64,000 nt of DNA from Leisingera daeponensis (lineage in GTDB: Bacteria; Pseudomonadota; Alphaproteobacteria; Rhodobacterales; Rhodobacteraceae): the NCBI RefSeq assembly GCF_019801465.1, contig NZ_JAHVJA010000006.1:181783-245782 (forward strand). The letters run 5' to 3'. This document shows, piece after piece, positions 15,663 to 25,479 of the stretch; position 1 is the first letter of the stretch, and the number at the start of each line of letters is the position of its first letter. Below the pieces are notes generated by a model. That model saw only the letters and a list, made by a program, of their open reading frames with translations. It had not been told where the DNA came from and made no database searches. The position numbers were made by a program, and so were the translations under genes.

Positions 15663-16076
15663 TTAGGGGCGCTCGCCGGCGCGCATTCTGGCCTCGGTTC
15701 CGGTCCGGTCAGCCGTGATTTTGTCGAGGAACCCCGTCATCGCATCCGGGTCAGGGTTGTACCGGCCGCTCCACAGGGCGATTTCGATCAGCACCGGCGC
15801 CAGGTCGCGGCCCTTCTGCGTCAGCTCATAGACAAAGCTGCGGCCGCTGTCCGGGTCCTTCTGCTTGGTAATGATGCCGGCCTGTTCCAGCTGCTTCAGC
15901 CGCTGTGCCAGGATGTTGGTGGAGATCCCCTCCCATCCTGCTAGCAGCTCGCCGTAGGTACGGGCGCCCTTTACCGCCATGTCGCGGATCACCAGAAGGC
16001 TCCACCGGTCGCCGAATATGTCCAGCGCATAGGCAACGGGACAGCCGGAGTCGTATTTGCTGCGCGATCGGGTCAT
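15663..16076 (-). CDS. HxlR-family winged-helix transcriptional regulator
   Basis: A 137-residue DNA-binding protein with the HxlR/MarR-like core: CPVAYALDIFGDRWSLLVIRD near the N-terminus (Cys in the usual redox/aldehyde-sensing position), ISTNILAQRLKQLEQAGII recognition region and the wing YELTQKGRDLAPVL. The start at MTRSRSKYDSGCP fits the family; an upstream in-frame Met would run through the duplicated operator. It is transcribed divergently from the YdhR-like gene, and two TCACTTGCAAAA repeats lie between them, so it probably represses both itself and that gene. Confidence 0.88.
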   Translation of the reverse strand: MTRSRSKYDSGCPVAYALDIFGDRWSLLVIRDMAVKGARTYGELLAGWEGISTNILAQRLKQLEQAGIITKQKDPDSGRSFVYELTQKGRDLAPVLIEIALWSGRYNPDPDAMTGFLDKITADRTGTEARMRAGERP

Positions 16077-16093
16077 GCCCCTGCCTAAAGTTT

Positions 16094-16151
16094 TCACTTG
16101 CAAAATACAAGCACTCATGCGAGCCATTTAATCACTTGCAAAACGCAAGCA
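16094..16151. promoter_or_regulatory. paired HxlR operator candidates
   Basis: TCACTTGCAAAATACAAGCA (16094-16113) and TCACTTGCAAAACGCAAGCA (16132-16151) are near-identical, 38 bp apart centre to centre, and each carries an inverted CTTG...CAAG. They fill the short divergent region between the HxlR gene and its target. Confidence 0.7.
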
Positions 16152-16164
16152 ATTAGGAGTGACC

Positions 16165-16926
16165 ATGACCGAGACCCCAACTAACGCGGATTTCCGCGAA
16201 CGATCGCGGCTGTCCCGCCGCCAGCTGCTGGCCGCCTCCGCAGGCGCGCTGCTGCTGCCCTCCCTCCCGAAAGCACAGGAAACAGCCATGACCCCCAAAG
16301 CCTTTGTCTATACCGAAGTTGCCATCTCCGTGCCGTTCGATCAGGCGCCCTGGCAGGAGATCAACGAGGCGATCCGGCAGCAGCCGGGTTTTCTGAACAA
16401 GACCTGGCTGTCGGGCCACGGCAACAACTCTCTGGGCGGATTCTATGGCTTCGACAGCATTGAAAACGCGCGCAAATTCGTGACCGGATATTTCCCGTCG
16501 GAGCCGCGGGTCTTCGGGGTGGCGCATAACACGCGGGTGTTTGACGCCGAGGCGACCGCAGCCGCCAGCCGCGACATGGGGGCCGTGCAATACGGCGGCG
16601 CGAAAGACGCGCCCGGTGCCTTTGTCTATACCGAGCTGCAATTGTCGGTGCCCTTTGGAGACGCGCCCTGGCAGGCCCGCAACAAGGCGCTGAAGATGCT
16701 GCCCGGGCTGCAGAACAAGGTCTGGCTCAGCGGGTTGCAGACGCAGACGCTGGGCGGTTTCGATGCCTTCGATACGCTGGATCACGCGCTGGATTTCGCG
16801 GTGAACATGTTCCCGGACACCGCTGCCGGACTGGGCTGCGCCTTCTACACGCGGGTGTTTGACGCCTCGGTGACAGAGACCGCCAGCCGGGCGATGCGCT
16901 CCCCCTATTACAGCCCGGCCGCCTAG
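16165..16926 (+). CDS. Tat-exported protein with two tandem YdhR-like domains
   Basis: A 253-residue protein with a twin-arginine signal (RLSRRQLLAASAGALLLPS, about residues 15-33). It then has two similar domains of about 95 residues. Each has (K/G)AFVYTE, a VPF..APWQ segment, a PG(F/L)..K.WLSG strand, LGGF..FD and a TRVFDA ending. This is the pattern of the YdhR putative mono-oxygenase family (ferredoxin-like dimeric alpha/beta barrel), so the tandem copy probably makes a pseudo-dimer. The ATG is chosen because AGGAG is 5 nt upstream; an in-frame GTG two codons earlier lacks that spacing. The activity and any cofactor are unknown. The gene is probably controlled by the divergent HxlR regulator, hinting at quinone, aldehyde or oxidative stress. 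A 9-bp inverted repeat without T-run follows (16963-16994). Confidence 0.8.
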   Translation: MTETPTNADFRERSRLSRRQLLAASAGALLLPSLPKAQETAMTPKAFVYTEVAISVPFDQAPWQEINEAIRQQPGFLNKTWLSGHGNNSLGGFYGFDSIENARKFVTGYFPSEPRVFGVAHNTRVFDAEATAAASRDMGAVQYGGAKDAPGAFVYTELQLSVPFGDAPWQARNKALKMLPGLQNKVWLSGLQTQTLGGFDAFDTLDHALDFAVNMFPDTAAGLGCAFYTRVFDASVTETASRAMRSPYYSPAA

Positions 16927-17029
16927 TGCCCGGCGCCAGGCGCTGAAGTGGTTTGACTGAACCCAGGCCGCGGCGGATTTGCGCGGCGGCCTGGATCGGC
17001 GGGGGTGCGCCGGCGCGGCGCGGCAGCGC

Positions 17030-17056
17030 TAGGACTTTGTTAGGGCCGGCTGCCTA
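17030..17056 (+). promoter_or_regulatory. upstream element of the first chemoreceptor gene, shared with the second
   Basis: TAGGACTTTGTTAG followed 8 nt later by GCCTA at 17030-17056 resembles TAGGATTTTATTAG...GCCTA at 19157-19183 upstream of the second receptor gene. The shared block suggests a common promoter or operator copied in the duplication. No sigma factor assignment is made. Confidence 0.4.
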
Positions 17057-17099
17057 TTGAATGAAGGCGATGGCCCGGAAACAAAGGACCCAAATCACT

Positions 17100-18986
17100 A
17101 TGCCTGCTTTCTTCTACCGTTTGCCGGTGCGGATCTACGCGCTGGCTGCAATGGCGGTTTGCCTGTTTGCCCTTCTGACCGTGTTCCTGCTGATCCGGTC
17201 AAACAACCACGAATATGCCAGCCGGGAACGTGAATTGCATCAGCTCACGGATCTGGCGTTCAGCCAGCTGCACGTGCTGCAGCAGCAGGCTGAGGCCGGC
17301 CAGCTGGATCCGGCCGCCGCCCGCGAGATGGGGCGCGCAACGCTGGAGGCCTTCAGATTCGGCACCGCAGGCGATTTTCACGCCTTTGACTTCGATCTGG
17401 TGATCACCGCAAACGCGTTCCTGCCGGAATGGGTGGGCACGCGCCAGCCGGGGCTGACCGATGAAAACGGGGTCAAGATCTACCAGGAGATGCTCAAGAT
17501 CGCCAAGGCGGAGGGGCAGGGCTCGCTGATCTACCATTTCGCCAACGCCAGCACCGGCGTGATCGAGGCGAAGATGGGCTATATCCGGGTCTATGAACCC
17601 TGGGGCTGGATCGTCGGCACCGGCGCTTATGTCTCCGATATCGAAACCAAGGTGCAGCAGAACATCCTCACGACCGTGACCGCGCTGCTTGTCACGCTGG
17701 CGGTGCTGCTGGTGGGGGCCACCCTCATAACCCGCAGCGTCACCGGCCCGGTGAGCGCGCTGCGCGGCCGCATGCAGTCGATGGCCGACGGCGATACCGG
17801 CAGCGAAATCCCGGCCACCGCCAACCGGAGCGAGATCGGCGACATGGCCCGGACCCTCGACGTGTTCCGCCAGTCGCTGATCCGCCAGCAGGAGCTGGAG
17901 GCGGCCAAGCATGAGCTTGATGAAAAACGCAGCCGGGTGGTGGCCGCGCTCAGCAGCAAGCTGTCGGCGCTGTCGCAGGGCGACCTGACGGCGCAGATCA
18001 CCGAGGTCTTCCCTGAGGATTACGAGCAGCTGCGCCGCGACTTCAACACCACCGCGCAGAACCTCAGCGGCACGGTCGAGCAGGTGATTGCCGCCGCCGC
18101 CAGCATCCGCAACGGCGCCACCGAGATCAGCCAGGCCTCCGACGAGCTGTCGCACCGCACCGAAAGCCAGGCCGCGACGCTGGAAGAGACCGCCGCGGCG
18201 CTGGATGAGCTGACCGCAAGCGTCAAATCCGCCGCCGAGGGCGCCCGCAGCGTCGAGGCCACGATGGAGGAGGCCAAGCAGGAGGCCCGCAACAGCGGCG
18301 AGGTGGTGCAGAGCGCGGTATCCGCGATGACCGAGATCGAGGAATCCTCGAACAAAATCAGCCAGATCATCTCGGTGATCGACGACATCGCCTTCCAGAC
18401 CAACCTGCTGGCGCTGAATGCCGGCGTCGAGGCCGCCCGCGCGGGAGAGGCGGGCCGCGGTTTTGCGGTGGTGGCTTCCGAGGTGCGGGCGCTGGCGCAG
18501 CGCTCCTCGGACGCGGCAATGGAGATCAAGACCCTGATCTCCGACAGCTCCGGCCAGGTGGCGCGCGGGGTGGATCTGGTGGGCAAGGCGGGCGATGCGC
18601 TGCAAAGCATCGTCAGCCAGGTCACCCATATTTCGCAGCTGGTTTCCGGCATCGCCGAGGGCGCCGCGGAGCAGTCCACCGGCCTCAATGAGATCAACAC
18701 CGGCGTCACCCAGCTGGACCAGGTGACCCAGCAGAACGCCGCGATGGTGGAAGAGGCCACTGCCGCCGGCCACTTGCTGAAGACCGACGCGGGCAAGCTG
18801 GCCGAGCTGGTTGCCCACTTCAAAACTTCGGGCGGCAGCCGGATTTCGGCCCCCGCGGCCCATGCCCCCGCGCCTGTGCCGACCGCCCATGGCAGCGATG
18901 ACTGGGATGTGCAGCCCGCCCCCCGGCCGGCCGCAGCGGCCCCGGCTGACGGCAGCGCCGCGCGCGACCTGTGGCAGGACTTCTGA
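17100..18986 (+). CDS. methyl-accepting chemotaxis protein with single Cache domain
   Basis: Membrane chemoreceptor, 628 residues. Order: TM1 (about residues 10-33), periplasmic sCache_2-type sensor (about 35-185, with ...KMGYIRVYEPWGWIVGTGAYVSDIE), TM2, HAMP, and a cytoplasmic methyl-accepting signalling domain with the hairpin tip IDDIAFQTNLLALNAGVEAA. The C-terminus LWQDF fits the x-W-x-x-F pentapeptide that tethers CheR/CheB. The start MPAFFYRLPVRIYAL is chosen by alignment with the tandem paralogue; two in-frame ATGs lie upstream. The signalling half is nearly identical in DNA to the next gene, while the sensor half differs, so the two receptors probably read different ligands. Confidence 0.92.
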   Translation: MPAFFYRLPVRIYALAAMAVCLFALLTVFLLIRSNNHEYASRERELHQLTDLAFSQLHVLQQQAEAGQLDPAAAREMGRATLEAFRFGTAGDFHAFDFDLVITANAFLPEWVGTRQPGLTDENGVKIYQEMLKIAKAEGQGSLIYHFANASTGVIEAKMGYIRVYEPWGWIVGTGAYVSDIETKVQQNILTTVTALLVTLAVLLVGATLITRSVTGPVSALRGRMQSMADGDTGSEIPATANRSEIGDMARTLDVFRQSLIRQQELEAAKHELDEKRSRVVAALSSKLSALSQGDLTAQITEVFPEDYEQLRRDFNTTAQNLSGTVEQVIAAAASIRNGATEISQASDELSHRTESQAATLEETAAALDELTASVKSAAEGARSVEATMEEAKQEARNSGEVVQSAVSAMTEIEESSNKISQIISVIDDIAFQTNLLALNAGVEAARAGEAGRGFAVVASEVRALAQRSSDAAMEIKTLISDSSGQVARGVDLVGKAGDALQSIVSQVTHISQLVSGIAEGAAEQSTGLNEINTGVTQLDQVTQQNAAMVEEATAAGHLLKTDAGKLAELVAHFKTSGGSRISAPAAHAPAPVPTAHGSDDWDVQPAPRPAAAAPADGSAARDLWQDF

Positions 18987-19012
18987 CCGGCCGGACGGGT
19001 CTCGGATCCAGG

Positions 19013-19040
19013 AAACGCCCGGGGCCCCCCCGGGCGTTTT
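19013..19040 (+). terminator. intrinsic terminator after the first chemoreceptor gene
   Basis: AAACGCCCGGG (19013-19023) pairs with CCCGGGCGTTT (19029-19039), followed by T and CC. The stem sequence is identical to that of the terminator after the second receptor gene. Confidence 0.8.
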
Positions 19041-19222
19041 CCGTTTGCGGGGAGGGGCGGGGATGCTGCCTGCGGCCGCGTCCGCGGCATTCCTGTCAAA
19101 ATGCGGCAAAAAATTTCCGGTATGCGGCCGGGAGGCTCCGGAGGCGCTGCGCGCAGTAGGATTTTATTAGAAGCTGCAGCCTAAACAGGCAGGTAATAGA
19201 CCTGAAATGAAGGCCTGAATAT

Positions 19223-21118
19223 ATGCCCCGAATACCTGCTTTTCTCTACCGTCTGCCCGTCCGGATCTACGCACTGGGCGCACTCGCCCTCAGCCTGATG
19301 GCGGTGCTGACCTACCTGCTGCTCTCGCAGTCCGTGAAAAACGCCTATGAGATGCGCTACACGGAACTGCACAACGTCACCGACACCGCTGTCAGCCTGC
19401 TGCACGACCTGGAGGAGGGCGTCAAGGCAGGCCGTTTCACGGTGGAAGAGGCCCGCCAAATCGGCCGCGAACGCCTGACCGCGCTGCGCTTCGGCGAATC
19501 GGGCTATGTCTTCGTCTTTGACCATGACCTGGTGGTGCAGGCGCATCCGGTGGTGCCGGACTGGGTCGGCACCAACCAGGGCGCCTATGAGGACGTCACC
19601 GGCATCAAGGTGTTCCAGGAATTGGAGAAGATCGCTGCCGCCAAGGGCGCGGGCGAGCTGACCTATTACTTCAAGAAACCCGATTCCGATGTGATGGAAG
19701 CCAAGATCGGCTATGTGCAGGCCTACAAGCCCTGGGGCTGGATCATCGGCACCGGCGCCTATGTTTCCGATATCGAGGCTGCCGTGGCGGTGATGCGCAC
19801 AAAGGCGCTGGTGATCTTCGGTGTCAGCCTGCTGGCCCTGGTGATTGCCGCCTATTTCATCACCCGCAGCGTCACCGGGCCGCTGAACGGCCTCAAGAAC
19901 CGCATGCAATCGATGGCGGACGGCGACACCAGCAGCGAGATCCCCTCGGCCAATGCGCGCAGCGAGCTGGGGGAAATCGCCCAAAGCGTTGACGTGTTCC
20001 GTCAGGCGCTGATCCGCCAGCAGGAGCTGGAGGAAGCGGAGCAGGCGCTGAACGAGAAGCGCAGCCGGGTGGTGGCCGCGCTCAGCAGCAAGCTGTCGGC
20101 GCTGTCGCAGGGCGACCTGACGGCGCAGATCACCGAGGTCTTCCCTGAGGATTACGAGCAGCTGCGCCGCGACTTCAACACCACCGCGCAGAACCTCAGC
20201 GGCACGGTGGAGCAGGTGATTGCCGCCGCCGCCAGCATCCGCAACGGCGCCGCCGAGATCAGCCAGGCCTCCGACGACCTGTCGCACCGCACCGAAAGCC
20301 AGGCCGCGACGCTGGAGCAGACCGCCGCGGCGCTGGATGAGCTGACCGCAAGCGTCAAATCCGCCGCCGAGGGCGCCCGCAGCGTCGAGGCCACGATGGA
20401 GGAGGCCAAGCAGGAAGCCCGCACCAGCGGCGAGGTGGTGCAGAGCGCGGTGTCCGCGATGACCGAGATCGAGGAATCCTCGAACCAGATCAGCCAGATC
20501 ATCAGCGTCATTGACGACATTGCCTTCCAGACCAACCTGCTGGCGCTGAATGCCGGCGTCGAGGCCGCCCGCGCGGGCGAGGCGGGCCGCGGCTTTGCGG
20601 TGGTGGCTTCCGAGGTGCGGGCGCTGGCGCAGCGCTCCTCGGACGCGGCAATGGAAATCAAGACCCTGATCGGCAACAGCTCCGGCCAGGTGGCGCGCGG
20701 GGTGGATCTGGTGGGCAAGGCGGGCGATGCGCTGCAAAGCATCGTCAGCCAGGTCACCCATATTTCGCAGCTGGTTTCCGGCATCGCCGAGGGCGCCGCG
20801 GAGCAGTCCACCGGCCTGGGCGAGATCAACACCGGCGTCACCCAGCTTGACCAGGTGACCCAGCAGAACGCCGCGATGGTAGAAGAGGCCACTGCCGCCG
20901 GTCACATGCTGAAGACCGATGCCGCCAAGCTGAGCGACCTGGTCGCCCACTTCAAGATCGCGGGCGGCCGCCAGCCTGCCGCCCCGGCGACCAGCGCCGC
21001 CGCGCCTGCCCAGGCGCCCACGGCCCATGGCAGCGGCGACTGGGACATGCAGCCCGCGCCGCAGCCCGCGGCGGCGGCCAGCGGCAATGCTGCCCGGGAC
21101 CTGTGGCAGGACTTTTGA
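19223..21118 (+). CDS. methyl-accepting chemotaxis protein with single Cache domain (tandem paralogue)
   Basis: Chemoreceptor of 631 residues with the same layout as its upstream neighbour: MPRIPAFLYRLPVRIYAL start, TM1, sCache_2-type sensor (GESGYVFVFDHDLVVQAHP and PWGWIIGTGAYVSDIE), TM2, HAMP, signalling domain with the FQTNLLALNAGVEAARAGEAG tip and terminal LWQDF pentapeptide. From about residue 280 the DNA matches the first gene almost base for base over 0.87 kb with no gaps; the sensor halves are clearly diverged. Followed by a bidirectional terminator shared with the icd gene. Confidence 0.92.
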   Translation: MPRIPAFLYRLPVRIYALGALALSLMAVLTYLLLSQSVKNAYEMRYTELHNVTDTAVSLLHDLEEGVKAGRFTVEEARQIGRERLTALRFGESGYVFVFDHDLVVQAHPVVPDWVGTNQGAYEDVTGIKVFQELEKIAAAKGAGELTYYFKKPDSDVMEAKIGYVQAYKPWGWIIGTGAYVSDIEAAVAVMRTKALVIFGVSLLALVIAAYFITRSVTGPLNGLKNRMQSMADGDTSSEIPSANARSELGEIAQSVDVFRQALIRQQELEEAEQALNEKRSRVVAALSSKLSALSQGDLTAQITEVFPEDYEQLRRDFNTTAQNLSGTVEQVIAAAASIRNGAAEISQASDDLSHRTESQAATLEQTAAALDELTASVKSAAEGARSVEATMEEAKQEARTSGEVVQSAVSAMTEIEESSNQISQIISVIDDIAFQTNLLALNAGVEAARAGEAGRGFAVVASEVRALAQRSSDAAMEIKTLIGNSSGQVARGVDLVGKAGDALQSIVSQVTHISQLVSGIAEGAAEQSTGLGEINTGVTQLDQVTQQNAAMVEEATAAGHMLKTDAAKLSDLVAHFKIAGGRQPAAPATSAAAPAQAPTAHGSGDWDMQPAPQPAAAASGNAARDLWQDF

Positions 21119-21147
21119 TCCGCCCGCCCGAACGCGGCAGCAGCAAA

Positions 21148-21177
21148 AAACGCCCGGGAAAATCCCCGGGCGTTTCT
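21148..21177. terminator. bidirectional terminator between chemoreceptor and icd genes
   Basis: AAACGCCCGGG (21148-21158) and CCCGGGCGTTT (21165-21175) make an 11-bp stem. The plus strand continues TTTCTGTTTC and the minus strand TTTTTTGCTG, so it can end both convergent transcripts. Confidence 0.85.
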
Positions 21178-21198
21178 GTTTCAGGCTGCCGGCTGCGA

Positions 21199-23412
<2,214 letters not shown>

Positions 23413-23737
23413 GTTCCACAACCTTTCAGCGATCTCGGAGGCTTATAGGGCATCAGCGCGGCCAGGCCGCGCCGGTTTCGGGTAGTCCGGTGCTGCCGCA
23501 GCGGCGCCCGGATATCGGGCGGGACCGGCCTGGGCAGCCAAGGGTATGGCCCCCATGTAGAACACGATGGCTGCGGGCGCAATGGTTTGGCGCATCCGGG
23601 CCCCCGCGCGGATTGCCGCAACAGGGGAAAGGGGCGCTGCCGCGCAGGTTTGAATGGAAAAGAAGCGCTGCCCCTTTTGGCCTGGCGGCCAATTCGCCCC
23701 GGAGTATATGCCGCAAAGTAGAAGGGGCGCGGGGGGG
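23413..23737. other. intergenic region without a recognised gene
   Basis: About 325 bp between the icd start and the end of the SH3-domain gene, both on the minus strand. Open frames exist but show no family resemblance, no ribosome binding site and strongly Pro/Arg-rich translations typical of GC-rich shadow frames. It must contain the icd promoter; I cannot place it with confidence. Confidence 0.5.
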
Positions 23738-24250
23738 TTACTCGCGCAGCTCGTCCGGGGCGACGCCCCAGAGCTTCTTCTTGGGCGCCCAGCCGCTGTA
23801 GCCGCCGGCCGAGATTTCGCACCAGTCAAGCTCGCATTCGCCGAGACGGGCCACCACGCCCAGCTCGAAGGCGGCGGTGACCGGCGCGCGGGGGTCGGGA
23901 CGGGCGTGCACCGTCAGCATGTCCTCTTCGACCAGCACGGTGCGCACGCCCGAAAGCAGCGCATAGTGCACCCAGCCGCCGGCCCCGTCGCGGTCCCGCA
24001 CCCGGCGCCAGTGGCCGTACTCGGCGGTGATTTCCAGCGGCATGCTGCGGCGCTTGAACACCCAGTCGATCTTGTGGCTGAGCGACGGGCCGCGGCGCAC
24101 ATTGCCGGTGGCGGCCTTCATCGAGACATAGCGGGGCAGGGGAAGGTTGGTGACTGGGCCGCGGGATTCGGCCGTGCAGACGGTGGCGGTCAGCACCAGG
24201 GATACCGCTGCCGCTGCCAGATGGCGGACTGCCAATGCCGCGTTTCTCAC
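23738..24250 (-). CDS. secreted SH3-domain protein
   Basis: A 170-residue exported protein. The N-terminus (RHLAAAAVSLVLTATVCTAES) is a Sec signal peptide, cleaved around residue 28. The mature part has two bacterial SH3-like repeats: YVSMKAATGNVRRGPSLSHKIDWVF and the second VHARPDPRAPVTAAFELGVVARL, each ending in a Trp-containing strand (GGWVHYALL, YSGWAPKKKLWG). This matches the SH3_4 / DUF1058 type of cell-wall or periplasmic protein. No catalytic domain is attached. Divergently transcribed from the 2-hydroxyacid dehydrogenase gene. Confidence 0.82.
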   Translation of the reverse strand: MRNAALAVRHLAAAAVSLVLTATVCTAESRGPVTNLPLPRYVSMKAATGNVRRGPSLSHKIDWVFKRRSMPLEITAEYGHWRRVRDRDGAGGWVHYALLSGVRTVLVEEDMLTVHARPDPRAPVTAAFELGVVARLGECELDWCEISAGGYSGWAPKKKLWGVAPDELRE

Positions 24251-24451
24251 TGCCTGCTCGCCTCTTCTTGCCCGGCCGGGTTGCGCCCGGCCTCTTGTTC
24301 CGGTCTTCTGCCCGTCTTGTTATGTCCCCGCCGCGCCGGGAATTTTCCGGCTCGCGGGCAAGGGAATGCGGTTGGGTTCTTGTGCCTCTGCGCATCCTGC
24401 GCCACGATGCCATGGAGGCGTAGGAAATGAAAAGCCCAAGGGAGAGCGCAA

Positions 24452-25438
24452 GTGCCAAGAGACCGACTGAGTGTTGTCGTTACGCGACGGTTGCCGGAAC
24501 CTGTGGAAACCCGGCTGAGCGAGCTGTTCAATGTGCGCCTGCGCGAGGATGACACGCCGATGACCCGCAGCGAGCTGGCGGCGGCGCTGAAGGATGCGGA
24601 CGTGCTGGTGCCCACCGTCACCGATACCATCGATGCGGGGCTGCTGGGCCAGGCCGGCGACCGGCTGAAGCTGATCGCGAACTACGGCGCCGGCGTTGAT
24701 CACATCGACGTTGCGACCGCCCGCCAGCGCGGCATCCTGGTGTCGAACACCCCTGGTGTGCTGACCGATGACACCGCCGACATGACCATGGCGCTGATCA
24801 TGGCCGTGGTGCGCCGGATGCCCGAGGGGCTGGCGGTGATGCAGAAGGGCGACTGGCAGGGCTGGGCGCCGACCGCCTTCCTGGGCGGCCGGATCGCCGG
24901 GCGCCGCCTGGGCATCCTGGGCATGGGCCGGATCGGCCAGGCCGTGGCCAAGCGCGCCGCGGCTTTCGGCATGCAGATCCATTACCACAACCGGCGCCGC
25001 CTGCGCCCGGAGATCGAGGAGAGGCTGGAGGCCACCTACTGGGAAAGCCTCGACCAGATGGTCGCGCGGATGGATGTGATCTCGGTCAACTGCCCGTCGA
25101 CGCCGTCGACTTTCCATCTGCTGAACGCGCGGCGGCTGAAGCTGATGAAGCCTTCGGGCGTCATCGTCAACACCTCGCGGGGCGAGGTGATCGATGAGCA
25201 CGCGCTGACCCGGATGCTGCGCGCGGGTGAGATCGCGGGCGCCGGCCTCGACGTTTACGAGCACGGCACCGACATCAATCCGCGCCTGCGCGAGCTGCCC
25301 AATGTGGTGCTGCTGCCGCATATGGGCTCCGCCACCATCGAGGGCCGGATCGAGATGGGCGAGAAGGTGCTGCTGAACATCAAGACGTTCGAGGACGGCC
25401 ACCGGCCGCCGGATCAGGTGGTGCCGTCGATGCTGTAA
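24452..25438 (+). CDS. D-isomer-specific 2-hydroxyacid dehydrogenase (glyoxylate/hydroxypyruvate reductase-like)
   Basis: NAD(P)H-dependent reductase of 328 residues. It has the Rossmann motif GILGMGRIGQAVAKRAA (about 153-169), catalytic Arg in NTSRGEVIDE, an acidic partner (DVYEHG) and catalytic His in LPHMGSAT. Basic residues directly after the second beta strand (HNRRRL) favour NADPH. The start is GTG, supported by GGAGA six nt upstream. Glyoxylate or hydroxypyruvate is the most likely substrate from the GRHPR-like sequence, but other 2-oxoacids are possible. Confidence 0.88.
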   Translation: MPRDRLSVVVTRRLPEPVETRLSELFNVRLREDDTPMTRSELAAALKDADVLVPTVTDTIDAGLLGQAGDRLKLIANYGAGVDHIDVATARQRGILVSNTPGVLTDDTADMTMALIMAVVRRMPEGLAVMQKGDWQGWAPTAFLGGRIAGRRLGILGMGRIGQAVAKRAAAFGMQIHYHNRRRLRPEIEERLEATYWESLDQMVARMDVISVNCPSTPSTFHLLNARRLKLMKPSGVIVNTSRGEVIDEHALTRMLRAGEIAGAGLDVYEHGTDINPRLRELPNVVLLPHMGSATIEGRIEMGEKVLLNIKTFEDGHRPPDQVVPSML

Positions 25439-25479
25439 GCCAACGGGCAGCACCGCTGGAATTTTCAGGGAGGGATTTC

